DNA of 7,953 nt from Gemmatimonadota bacterium. GTDB taxonomy: Bacteria; Gemmatimonadota; Gemmatimonadetes; Gemmatimonadales; Gemmatimonadaceae. Position 1 is the first letter of the stretch, and the number at the start of each line of letters is the position of its first letter. Location: positions 1 through 7,953 of the forward strand of contig JAOUHR010000071.1 in assembly GCA_029884515.1 (NCBI GenBank), read 5' to 3'. This document shows, piece after piece, positions 1 to 7,103 of the stretch. A model generated the notes under the pieces. That model was not told where the DNA came from. It worked only from the letters and a program-made list of their open reading frames with translations, and made no database searches. The position numbers were made by a program, and so were the translations under genes.

Positions 1-267
1 GGTGGCCTGGCCCGTCTCCGCCTCGAGGCGCGCGTAGAGGTCGCGCGTGTACTTGCGGAACTCGGTCGAGGTCTCGGAGGTGGAGCCGAACGTCACCATC
101 AGTCCGGCCGAGTGCCAGGTGGTGCCGGCGGTGAGCTGGTGCCGCTCGAGCAGCACGACGTCCTTGCACCCCATGTGCGCCAGGTGATAGGCGACGGAGC
201 AGCCGATCACGCCGCCGCCGATGACGACGACGCGGGCGTGGGTCGGGACCTTCTTCGTCACGGACAT
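1..267 (-). CDS. FAD-dependent oxidoreductase, sarcosine/dimethylglycine dehydrogenase family (N-terminal fragment)
   Basis: Only the first 89 codons are present; the gene runs off the window at position 1. The fragment opens with a Rossmann FAD-binding motif, GGGVIGCSVAYHLA at residues 17-30, followed by an acidic residue ending the second strand (LLER, Glu41). The stretch LTAGTTWHSAGL (residues 45-56) is the hallmark of the dimethylglycine/sarcosine dehydrogenase family. His52 in it aligns with the histidine that carries covalent FAD in mammalian dimethylglycine dehydrogenase. Family members oxidatively demethylate N-methyl amino acids, often with a C-terminal folate-binding GcvT-like region, which cannot be checked here. 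The ATG at 267 fits the distance to the FAD motif and has a GGAG 11 bases upstream (279-282). The gene lies 82 bases after the secreted-protein gene on the same strand. The substrate is unknown; the family call is firm. Confidence 0.86.
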   Translation of the reverse strand, partial: MSVTKKVPTHARVVVIGGGVIGCSVAYHLAHMGCKDVVLLERHQLTAGTTWHSAGLMVTFGSTSETSTEFRKYTRDLYARLEAETGQAT

Positions 268-349
268 CGGGAGGCCGTCTCCATCATCGCGGGTGGACCA
301 CACAGTCGACGCCGATGGAAGATATCGTCGATGCGCACCGTCGGACGGC
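268..349. other. 82-base intergenic gap with a short inverted repeat
   Basis: This is the longest gap between genes in the window. It separates the secreted-protein gene (stop at 350-352) from the FAD oxidoreductase start at 267. It contains a perfect 6-base inverted repeat, tcgacg at 306-311 and cgtcga at 326-331, with 14 bases between the arms. I see no T-run after it that would make a rho-independent terminator and no convincing -35/-10 pair on the minus strand. It could be an operator, a weak hairpin or chance. No other gap in the window exceeds 27 bases. Confidence 0.5.
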
Positions 350-2059
350 TCATTCCGGGATGACGACCCGCACCACGCTCATGCGCGACGTGATCGTGTG
401 CTCCACGGCGGTCGTCGTGCCGTCCTTCTGCCGCACGGTGACGCGCACGAGGTTCCCCGGCACGTATCGCGTGCCGCACGACTGGAACACGCCGCTCGGG
501 CCCGTGAGGAAGTGGGTCGGCAGGGTCTCCCATTCGCCGGACCCGGCGAGCACGGAGAACGACACCCGGAGGCCCCCCGCGGGCGCACCGTCGTCCCGGA
601 AGACGCGTCCGAGCAAGTACGTGCTGTCGCCGGCGGCGAGTTGCTTCGACGCCTCGCAGCGATCCGCGACGTACTCCTCGAGCGTCGGGACGGCCAGCGC
701 GGCGTATTGGGTGGAGTCGCGGACTGCCGTGAACCGCACGCCGAGCGGGATGCGCAGCCCGAGCGACTCGATGCGCGGTTCGGGGAGGATCATCACGTAC
801 GGGCCCGCGACGAGGTCGGTGATCGCGAAGCTCCCCGTCGAGTCCGTCGTCGCCTCGTAATCGGTGTCATCCAGCGCGATCGGCACGCCCGCCGCGGGCC
901 GGCCATCGCGGAGGATCAGGCGCCCCCGCAGCGTGCCGAGCGAGGCCTGCCAGACGGTGCCGTCCGGCCAGGACGCGCGGGCGAGCTGACCGCCGGTCAG
1001 GTCGAGGTAGAGCAATGACGAGAGCGCAAGTCCCACGGGACGCGACCGCGAGCTCACCTGCGCGCCCACGAGCCGGAACTCCCAGCGATCGATCAGCACC
1101 ACGCCGTTCGACATCTCCAGGAACGAGATCGACCCGCCAGGCCGGAACCGCGCCGTGCCGCGCCCCAGGTCGCGGTAGCGGAAGGCGATCTCGCGCAGCG
1201 ATCGCGCGATGGTGTCGATCCATACCACCCCGTCGATGTCGATGATGCCCCGGCGTGCCTTCACCGGGACGAAGGCGAGGCCGGCGAGGTCCGCGCGGGC
1301 CGCGTCCGGCCTGGCGAGGCGCAGGCAGTATGACAACAGGAACTCGTCGTCGAGCAGGACCTCGGCGTCGGGTCCGAAGAACGTGCGCTGACCGTTCTGC
1401 GCCTCCATGAATCCCTGTCGGACGAAGTCGCCCGCCGACCGGGCCGCGAAGAACGAGCCGAGCGAGTCGCTCTCGGTGCTCAGCCGCACCGTGTGGCGAG
1501 TGACCTCCTCCTTCGCGCCACCGGAGAAGACCTGTTCGTAGCGGATGCGCCGTTTCTCGGCGGGCGTCGCCTCGCGTGCCACGACCGTCGCGAGCAGGGC
1601 CGCCCGCGCCTGCGTCCAGAGACCGAAGGCGCGCTCGGTGTCGGAGCGGCGCGGGCAACCGGGGTTGGCGCGCACGATGATCGGCGCGAGGAGACTCGGG
1701 AGCGGCTCCAGTCGCACGTCGTAGGTGGCGTCGACCCCGGCCCCCGCCGCGACGGGTGCCTCGAACGGGTGAAAGCCGATGCGGATGACGCGCAGGCGGT
1801 GCGCCGAGGGCGCGAACGGGATGCGATACAGGCCCGCGCCGTCGGAGAGGCCGCGCACCAAGGTCGTGCCGGCGGAATCGAGGAGCGCCACGATCGCGCC
1901 CGCTACGGGGCGGCCACTCAGAACCTCGGTGATGGTCCCGCGCAGCCCCTGTGCGTCGAGGTCGGCCGCGGGGGCGAGCGAGAGAAGGAGGCTCGCGCAC
2001 ACGACGTGCGCGCGCGACCGGGAGCGGCGTCCGGCGCCGGGCTCGGCGTGCGCCCGCAT
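350..2059 (-). CDS. Secreted carboxypeptidase-regulatory-like domain protein
   Basis: A 569-residue protein with an Arg-rich start (RRSRSR, residues 11-16), a hydrophobic core at about 18-32 (VVCASLLLSLAPAA) and a likely signal peptidase I site near LDA/QG (residues 35-38), so it should be exported. Residues 38-118 form a CarboxypepD_reg-like beta-sandwich (GTITEVLSGRPVAGAIVAL, then GAGLYRIP). Two similar folds follow at about 376-428 (LRGRLILRDGRPAAGVPIAL) and 482-568 (LLGRVFRDDGAPAGGLRV). The middle part (135-370) has no catalytic motif I recognise; it includes GVVWIDTIARSLREIAFRY (277-295), a pattern I associate with such proteins in Gemmatimonadota. There is no TonB plug or barrel and no zinc-peptidase site, so a binding, adhesion or envelope role is more likely than peptidase activity. 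The start lies 3 bases after the upstream stop and has no clear Shine-Dalgarno, suggesting translational coupling. The specific function is unknown. Confidence 0.85.
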   Translation of the reverse strand: MRAHAEPGAGRRSRSRAHVVCASLLLSLAPAADLDAQGLRGTITEVLSGRPVAGAIVALLDSAGTTLVRGLSDGAGLYRIPFAPSAHRLRVIRIGFHPFEAPVAAGAGVDATYDVRLEPLPSLLAPIIVRANPGCPRRSDTERAFGLWTQARAALLATVVAREATPAEKRRIRYEQVFSGGAKEEVTRHTVRLSTESDSLGSFFAARSAGDFVRQGFMEAQNGQRTFFGPDAEVLLDDEFLLSYCLRLARPDAARADLAGLAFVPVKARRGIIDIDGVVWIDTIARSLREIAFRYRDLGRGTARFRPGGSISFLEMSNGVVLIDRWEFRLVGAQVSSRSRPVGLALSSLLYLDLTGGQLARASWPDGTVWQASLGTLRGRLILRDGRPAAGVPIALDDTDYEATTDSTGSFAITDLVAGPYVMILPEPRIESLGLRIPLGVRFTAVRDSTQYAALAVPTLEEYVADRCEASKQLAAGDSTYLLGRVFRDDGAPAGGLRVSFSVLAGSGEWETLPTHFLTGPSGVFQSCGTRYVPGNLVRVTVRQKDGTTTAVEHTITSRMSVVRVVIPE

Positions 2060-2062
2060 CGC

Positions 2063-4123
2063 TCAGCCGGGCTGCGCCACCGGGAGGTGCCGCCGGAACG
2101 GAACGTCCGCCGTCGGTCCCGCGTCGAACTCCTGCGCGAAGCGGTGGCCGGCGTACACGGCGTGCGCGATGAGCCCCGGCGCGAGCGCGTCGCCGATGCA
2201 GCGCACCGCGCGCACGCCGGCGGCGTCCCACTCCTCGCGGCGCGCGAGCAGTTCCCGCTCCAGCGCGTCGCTCGGCGTGCGCGAGGTGACGCAGACCACC
2301 GCGTCACAGGCGAGGTCGCGCGTCGCACCCGACCAGGTGTGTCGGAGCCTGAGCACGCCTGCGCCTGCCTCGACGATGTTGTGGCACGTGAGCTGTGCGA
2401 CGCCGAGCGAGTAGAGCCGCTTCTGCAGGTGGCGGAAGTCGAGCGAGTTGGTGCTCCATCCCGCCACCACGTCCTCGGGCGTCACGATCGTCGCCGTCCC
2501 CCCGGCCTTCACGACCATCTCGGCCATCACGCTCCCGAGATAGAAGCCATCGTCGTCGAAGATCACGACGTGCCCCGACGGGATGCGCCAGGCCATCAGG
2601 TCGTCGGGCGTCCGGGCGAACGCGGCGAGCCCGCGCACGCCGAACGGGTTGGAGCGTCCGCCACCGTCGCGCCGCCAGCTGGCGCCCGTGGCGATCACCA
2701 CCTGCGCGGCGCCGAACTCGAGCACCTCGTCCGCCGTGATGGGCGATTCGCGATACACGGTCACGGCCGGGAGCTTCTCGATCTGCCCCACGCGCCAGTC
2801 GCGCACGCGTACCCACTCGGCGAGGCCCGGGAGCCGTCCTTCCTTCAGGGCGCGCCCGCCGAGCTCGCGCTCGGCCTCGGAGAGATGCACCTCGTAGCCC
2901 CGCTGCCCGAGCGCACGCGCGGCCTCGAGACCGGCGGGGCCGGCACCCACCACGAGGATGCGCGTGTCGGAGCGCTTCGGCGCGATCCGCTCGGGGTGCC
3001 AGCCCTTCCGCCACTCCTCGCCCATCGTCGGGTTCTGCGTGCAGCGGATCGGCGTGCTCGTCATGTCGCCGGTGACACAGATGTTGCAGCCGATGCACTC
3101 GCGGATGTCGTCCACCCGCCCTTCCTCGATCTTCCGCGGGAGGAAGGGATCCGCGATGCTCGGCCGCGCCGCGCCGATCATGTCGAGGATGCCACGCGTC
3201 ACCTGGTCCACCATCGCGTCGGGCGAGGTGAATCGCCCCACGCCCACCACCGGCCTGGTGGTGTACTGCTTCACCCAGTGCGTGTACGGTTCCTGCGCGC
3301 CGGACTTGGCGAACCGCGAAGGGACGGAGTCGTTGTACCAGGCGGCGACGTTCACGTCCCAGAGGTCGGGGAGCTCGGCGAGCATGTGCACCACCTCCTT
3401 CGCCTCGGCGACGGTGAAGCCGTCGTCGCCCAGGAGCTCGTCCACCGCGAAGCGCACCACCACGGCGCAGGTGTCGCCGATCGCCTCCTTGGTGTCCTCG
3501 ATCACCTCGCGGAAGAGGCGCGCGCGATTCTCGAGTGAACCGCCGTACTCGTCGGTGCGGTGGTTGCGCCGCCGCTGGAGGAAGTGCATCGGCAGGCTCA
3601 AGTCGTGCGCCGCGTACACGTACACGATGTCGAACCCCGCGCGCTTGCCGCGGATCGCGGCCTCGCGGTGCCAGCGCCGGTACTCGCGGATGTCGTGCGT
3701 CGTCATCGCCCGCGCCTGGTGCGGGTGGGGACTCTTGAGCGCCTGGTGCGAGGGCGCGAGCGCCACCTCGCGCGAGTAGTTGTTCGACGAGGCCGGTCCG
3801 TTGTGCACGAGCTCGAGCGCCGCCAGCGCGCCGTGCGCGTGCACGCGGTCGCACATGAGCGCGAGGGCGGGGATGTCGGCGTCGTCCCAGAGGCGCGCCT
3901 CCACGTAGGGTGCCAGGTCGCCGCTCGGGTGGATCTCGCACTCCTCGGTGGAGACCACCGCCCACCCGCCCTCGGCCTTCGCCTCGCGCATCGCGGCGTG
4001 CGCGGCCGGCATCTGGTGCCCCATCCCGTTGCAGTGGGGCACCTGGAAGAAGCGGTTGCGCGCCGTCACCGGGCCGATGCGCACCGGCTCGAAGAGGATG
4101 TCGTACCGCGGGTCGCGCGGCAT
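2063..4123 (-). CDS. Trimethylamine/histamine dehydrogenase-family flavoprotein (FMN, 4Fe-4S, ADP-binding domain)
   Basis: A 686-residue protein that aligns along nearly its full length with trimethylamine dehydrogenase as I recall that sequence. Residues 1-340 form the Old Yellow Enzyme TIM barrel: DILFEPVRIGP (8-18), then RFFQVPHC with Cys31 matching the 6-S-cysteinyl-FMN cysteine. Catalytic Tyr170 and His173 (VYAAH), Arg224 and Asp265 match trimethylamine dehydrogenase Tyr169, His172, Arg222 and Asp267. The 4Fe-4S ligands are Cys343, 346, 349 and 361 (CIGCNIC then CTQN). An ADP-binding Rossmann motif is at 389-402 (ILVVGAGPAGLEAA), and IGDALAPGLIA (643-653) closes the C-terminal domain. 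The family oxidises amines to aldehydes, usually passing electrons to ETF. Two residues of the substrate-binding aromatic bowl differ: Tyr60 becomes Glu61 and Trp355 becomes Asp353; Trp264 is kept as Trp262. Trimethylamine is therefore unlikely to be the substrate; a histamine-dehydrogenase-like or other amine role fits better. The C-terminal tail is shorter than in trimethylamine dehydrogenase. The start is 27 bases after the aminotransferase stop. Confidence 0.9.
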   Translation of the reverse strand: MPRDPRYDILFEPVRIGPVTARNRFFQVPHCNGMGHQMPAAHAAMREAKAEGGWAVVSTEECEIHPSGDLAPYVEARLWDDADIPALALMCDRVHAHGALAALELVHNGPASSNNYSREVALAPSHQALKSPHPHQARAMTTHDIREYRRWHREAAIRGKRAGFDIVYVYAAHDLSLPMHFLQRRRNHRTDEYGGSLENRARLFREVIEDTKEAIGDTCAVVVRFAVDELLGDDGFTVAEAKEVVHMLAELPDLWDVNVAAWYNDSVPSRFAKSGAQEPYTHWVKQYTTRPVVGVGRFTSPDAMVDQVTRGILDMIGAARPSIADPFLPRKIEEGRVDDIRECIGCNICVTGDMTSTPIRCTQNPTMGEEWRKGWHPERIAPKRSDTRILVVGAGPAGLEAARALGQRGYEVHLSEAERELGGRALKEGRLPGLAEWVRVRDWRVGQIEKLPAVTVYRESPITADEVLEFGAAQVVIATGASWRRDGGGRSNPFGVRGLAAFARTPDDLMAWRIPSGHVVIFDDDGFYLGSVMAEMVVKAGGTATIVTPEDVVAGWSTNSLDFRHLQKRLYSLGVAQLTCHNIVEAGAGVLRLRHTWSGATRDLACDAVVCVTSRTPSDALERELLARREEWDAAGVRAVRCIGDALAPGLIAHAVYAGHRFAQEFDAGPTADVPFRRHLPVAQPG

Positions 4124-4150
4124 CAGGCGTGCGCCGCCGAGCTCAGCGGG

Positions 4151-5497
4151 TCACGCGAGCGCTTCGGCCATGCTCTGCTCGAGCATCCCCATCGCCTCGT
4201 CCACCTGCGCGCGCGTGATGAGGAGTGGCGGCATGAACCGCACCGTGCTGATGCCGCACGGGAGGAGCAGCAGCCCGTTGTGGTAGGCGCGGGTGACGAG
4301 GTCGTCGCAGAGCTTCCTGGCGGGCGTCCTGTCCGTGCCGCCGGCGATCAGCTCCATGCCGATCATCAGGCCCCGGCCGCGCACCTCGCCGATCTGCGGG
4401 CACCGCGCCTGCCACGCGCGCAGCCGCTCCAGGAAGTAGGCGCCCACCGTCGCCGCATTCGCGGCGTACTCGCGCTCCACGAGGTCGAGCGTGGCGATCG
4501 CCGCGGCGCAGCAGACGGGATTCCCGCCGTACGTGTTGCCGTGCGCGCCGCGCTTCCACTTCTCCATCCACCTCTTCTGCGCCACCACGAGCCCGATCGG
4601 CATCCCGCTGCCGAGCCCCTTGGCGAGCGTCATGATGTCCGGCACCACGCCCTCGTGCTGCGCGGCGAACATCTTCCCGGTGCGCCCCACCCCCGACTGC
4701 ACCTCGTCGAAGATGAGCAGGATGCCGTGCTTGTCGCAGAGCGCACGGAGGCCCTTGAGGAAGCCGGCCGGCGGCACCACGTACCCGCCCTCGCCCTGGA
4801 TCGGCTCGATCAGGATCCCGGCCACCTCGCTCGCCGGCACGTTGTGCACGAAGAGCACCTGCTCGATGTAGTCGAGCACCGCCTGCCCCTGCTCGGCCCC
4901 CGCGAGCACGGGACGGAAGTTGTTGGGGTACGGCACGTGCGTGACGCCCGGCATCGTCGGGAAGAACCCGCTCTGTTGCGTGTACTTGCTCGACGTGAAC
5001 GAGAGCGAGCCCATCGTGCGGCCGTGGAAGCCGCCGAAGAACCCGATGAACCGTGACCTTCCGGTGACGTACCGCGCCAGCTTGAGCGCGCCCTCCACCG
5101 CCTCGGTGCCGCTGTTGCACATGAAGCTCATCGCCGGCTCCTCGCCCATCGGCTTGAGCTCGCGGATCCGCTCGCCCAGCCGCACCTGCCGCTCGTGCCA
5201 GTAGTCGCTGGAGATGTGGAGGAATCCCCTCGCCGCCTCGGTGATCGCGGCGACCACCTCGGGGTGCGCGTGCCCGGTGGAGCAGACCGCGATCCCCGCG
5301 GCGAAGTCGAGGAAGCGGTTGCCGTCCACGTCCCACGCCTCGGCGCCCTTCCCGTGCGACATCACGAACGGGTAGTCGCGCGGGTAGGACGGCGAGACCA
5401 CGGCCGCGTCGCGGGCGATCATCGCCCTGGCCTTGGGGCCGGGGAGCTCCGTCTTGATGTGCGGGTTCGACGTCTTGGTCGGCAGGGTCGCGGTCAT
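4151..5497 (-). CDS. Class III PLP-dependent aminotransferase (4-aminobutyrate / omega-amino-acid type)
   Basis: A complete 448-residue fold-type I aminotransferase. Visible family marks: PGPKARAM (19-26), WDVDGNRFLDFAAGIAVCSTGHAHP (55-79, which binds the substrate mouth), NSGTEA (128-133, PLP phosphate), the FHGRTMGSLS loop (157-166), IEPIQGEGGY (230-239), DEVQSGVGRTG (264-274, Asp264 pairs with the PLP ring nitrogen), and Lys293 in TLAKGLGSGMPIG as the Schiff-base lysine. Arg420 (VRFMPP) is placed to hold a carboxylate. The N-terminal region resembles GABA/ornithine aminotransferases of archaea and thermophiles, some of which act as broad amino-acid transaminases or racemases. Members move an omega-amino group from GABA, 5-aminovalerate, beta-alanine or ornithine to 2-oxoglutarate or pyruvate, giving a semialdehyde. 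The nearby aldehyde dehydrogenase and CoA-transferase fit the two following steps. The ATG at 5497 is 7 bases after the CatJ-like stop. Exact substrate unknown. Confidence 0.9.
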   Translation of the reverse strand: MTATLPTKTSNPHIKTELPGPKARAMIARDAAVVSPSYPRDYPFVMSHGKGAEAWDVDGNRFLDFAAGIAVCSTGHAHPEVVAAITEAARGFLHISSDYWHERQVRLGERIRELKPMGEEPAMSFMCNSGTEAVEGALKLARYVTGRSRFIGFFGGFHGRTMGSLSFTSSKYTQQSGFFPTMPGVTHVPYPNNFRPVLAGAEQGQAVLDYIEQVLFVHNVPASEVAGILIEPIQGEGGYVVPPAGFLKGLRALCDKHGILLIFDEVQSGVGRTGKMFAAQHEGVVPDIMTLAKGLGSGMPIGLVVAQKRWMEKWKRGAHGNTYGGNPVCCAAAIATLDLVEREYAANAATVGAYFLERLRAWQARCPQIGEVRGRGLMIGMELIAGGTDRTPARKLCDDLVTRAYHNGLLLLPCGISTVRFMPPLLITRAQVDEAMGMLEQSMAEALA

Positions 5498-5504
5498 GGT
5501 CGGC

Positions 5505-6245
5505 TCAGCTGGGGAAGGTCAGGACGACTCGGTGCGCGTGCGCCTTGGCCGTGCGGTCGTGCAGGGCGCGCAGCACCTCGAGCTCGGTGGTGGTGGGCGG
5601 AGCGATGGTCGTCAGCCGGTCGGCGACGCGCAGCGGCCACCCGCACGCCGCGCGCACCGCCTCGACGGTGACCCCCTCAAACATGGCACGGAGCGTGAGC
5701 TCCCGCGTCCCGGCGTCGGGCTCGAGCACGCCGAGGTCGGTGATCACCGCGCCGGGACGCCCGGCGGTGGTGCGGAAGTCGAGGCGCTCGACGAAGCTGC
5801 GCGTGGATTGCTTCATCACGATCAGCACCTCGCGCGCGTGCCGGGCGATCTCGGGCGCGCCTCCCGAACCGGGGAGCCGCACCTTCGGCGCGTCATATGG
5901 GCCGATCACCGTGCTGTTGAGGTCGCCCATGCGGTCGATCTGCGCCGCGCCGAGGAAGCCGACGTCCACGCGGCCGGCCTGCAGGTAGTGGGTGAAGATC
6001 TCCGGCAGCGGAACCACCGTGCGTGCGGTGGCGGCGAGTTCGCCGTCGCCGATCGAGAGTGGGAGCACGGTCGGGCGCGTGCCCACCGTCCCCGATTCAT
6101 AGATGAGCACGAGCCCGGGCGCGTGCGTGAGCCGCGCGAGGTTGCAGGCCGCACTGGGGAGGCCGATGCCGACGAAGCAGACGGCGCCCTCCTTGAGCCG
6201 ACGCGCCGCCGCGACGGTCATCATCTCGTCGGGCGTGTACGTCAT
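5505..6245 (-). CDS. catJ: Class I CoA-transferase beta subunit, CatJ-like (3-oxoadipate CoA-transferase family)
   Basis: The 246-residue product starts at the ATG at 6243-6245. The reading frame stays open far upstream, but that part overlaps the alpha subunit and is not coding. A GGGAG at 6253-6257 lies 7 bases before this ATG, and the ATG overlaps the alpha-subunit stop by 4 bases (ATGA), so the two are translationally coupled. The start DEMMTVAAARRLKEGAVCF (6-24), the glycine-rich VGIGLP, and LPLSIGDGELAATA closely follow CatJ from Pseudomonas as I recall it. Glu50 in LIYESG is the expected catalytic glutamate that forms the glutamyl-CoA intermediate; it is present, which argues against the hydrolase-like IpdAB branch. 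The subunit pairs with the product of the preceding gene to move CoA from a donor such as succinyl-CoA to a carboxylic acid. The natural acid may be 3-oxoadipate or another dicarboxylate such as glutarate or glutaconate. Confidence 0.88.
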   Translation of the reverse strand: MTYTPDEMMTVAAARRLKEGAVCFVGIGLPSAACNLARLTHAPGLVLIYESGTVGTRPTVLPLSIGDGELAATARTVVPLPEIFTHYLQAGRVDVGFLGAAQIDRMGDLNSTVIGPYDAPKVRLPGSGGAPEIARHAREVLIVMKQSTRSFVERLDFRTTAGRPGAVITDLGVLEPDAGTRELTLRAMFEGVTVEAVRAACGWPLRVADRLTTIAPPTTTELEVLRALHDRTAKAHAHRVVLTFPS

Positions 6246-7096
6246 GCGACCGCTCCCACGCTGCGGAGGAACGCCGCGTGGTCGGCCGTTCCGGTCACGT
6301 GCCGTGTCATCCACGCCCTGAAGGCGTCGCGGTCCCGCGCGATCGCGTCCCACGCCAGGTAGAAGGCGTTGTCGCGCTCGTAGTAGCCGAGCGCATACGA
6401 GGGGTAGGCACCGCCCGGCACCTCGGAGATCGCCGCCACCTGCCAGCCGGGGATCACGAACGAGTTCATCGCCGCGTCGAGCTCCTCGACGACCTCCTCG
6501 ACCGTCACCACGACCGTCGCCGCGGCCATCGCGGCCTCGCGGCTCGCGCCCACGATGCCCCGCAGCAGCACGTTCCCCTCGCGGTCGGCCTGCTGCGCGT
6601 GGAGGATCGTCACGTCGGGGCGGATCGCCGGGACCGCCGTGAGCTCCTCGCCGGTGAAGGGGCAGGTGACCGTGGCGATCGTCGTCGGGTTCGCGGCCGG
6701 GAGGTCGGTGCCCGCGTACCCCTTGAGCACGCCGAAGGGGAGGCCGCTCGCGCCGGCGCTGTAGCGCACCGCCATCCCGGCGTGGCTGTGCTCGTCCACG
6801 GCGATCGCGTGCGGCCACGCATGCTCGATCGCGTCGCGCAGGCGGTGCAGGGAACCGACGCCCGGGTTCCCACCCCACGAGAAGGTGATGCCGGCGGCGC
6901 ACCCCATCCCGATCATCTGGTCGTAGATGAGGTCGGGCGTCATCCGCACGAGCGTGAGTCCGCGCCGCTGCTGGCGGATCAGTTCGTGGCCCGCAGCGAA
7001 TGGGATCAGGTGCGTGAACCCCTCGAGCGCGACGGTCATCCCGTCCCGCACGTGGCGGGCCATCGCGTCGCGGAGGGGGAGGAACTGCGCGCTCAC
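6242..7096 (-). CDS. catI: Class I CoA-transferase alpha subunit, CatI-like (3-oxoadipate CoA-transferase family)
   Basis: A complete 284-residue subunit starting with GTG at 7094-7096, 7 bases after the aldehyde dehydrogenase stop; a GGAG inside that gene's end (7107-7110) sets the start. VALEGFTHLIPFAAGHELIR (22-41), LVRMTPDLIYD (49-59), FSWGGNPGVGSLHRLRDAI (72-90), TCPFTGEELTAVP (144-156) and the C-terminal PGGAYPSYALGYYERDN (227-243) closely match CatI of Pseudomonas and the glutaconate CoA-transferase A group. This subunit supplies much of the CoA-binding site; the catalytic glutamate is on the beta subunit. In aromatic degradation CatI/CatJ turn 3-oxoadipate and succinyl-CoA into 3-oxoadipyl-CoA. 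No ring-cleavage or thiolase gene is seen here, and the neighbours are amine-oxidising, so the symbol marks the subfamily and not a proven substrate. Confidence 0.88.
   Translation of the reverse strand: MSAQFLPLRDAMARHVRDGMTVALEGFTHLIPFAAGHELIRQQRRGLTLVRMTPDLIYDQMIGMGCAAGITFSWGGNPGVGSLHRLRDAIEHAWPHAIAVDEHSHAGMAVRYSAGASGLPFGVLKGYAGTDLPAANPTTIATVTCPFTGEELTAVPAIRPDVTILHAQQADREGNVLLRGIVGASREAAMAAATVVVTVEEVVEELDAAMNSFVIPGWQVAAISEVPGGAYPSYALGYYERDNAFYLAWDAIARDRDAFRAWMTRHVTGTADHAAFLRSVGAVA
6253..6257 (-). promoter_or_regulatory. Shine-Dalgarno for the CatJ-like gene
   Basis: Reads GGGAG on the minus strand, 7 bases before the ATG at 6245. It lies inside the last codons of the alpha-subunit gene and supports this ATG over the long upstream open frame. 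Confidence 0.65.
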
Positions 7097-7103
7097 GCGG
7101 CGC

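Noticed and set aside
300..349. Rho-independent terminator after the secreted-protein gene
   Set aside because: The short inverted repeat is not followed by a T-run on the minus strand, and the stem is only six bases.
867..2231. A 454-codon minus-strand frame overlapping the secreted-protein gene
   Set aside because: It is a shifted frame of the real gene; the product is Arg/Pro-rich and has no signal peptide or domain, while the 350-2059 frame has both.
1493..3538. A 681-codon open frame on the plus strand
   Set aside because: It lies antisense to the well-supported secreted-protein and flavoprotein genes. Its product is Arg/His/Ala-rich with no domain, as expected from the reverse frame of high-GC genes with G/C at third positions.
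2063..4123. Calling the flavoprotein DgcA (dimethylglycine catabolism), which I recall as similar in length
   Set aside because: The sequence follows trimethylamine dehydrogenase much more closely from its first residues (DILFEP, RFFQVPHC) than DgcA as I recall it, so I kept the broader family name.
3560..5056. A 498-codon open frame on the plus strand
   Set aside because: It is antisense to the flavoprotein and aminotransferase genes, with a His/Arg/Val-rich product lacking motifs. Both minus-strand genes carry intact catalytic motifs.
6246..6902. Upstream extension of the CatJ-like reading frame to 6902
   Set aside because: The extension overlaps the alpha subunit, encodes Arg-rich low-complexity sequence, and CatJ homology starts exactly at the ATG at 6245, which has its own Shine-Dalgarno.
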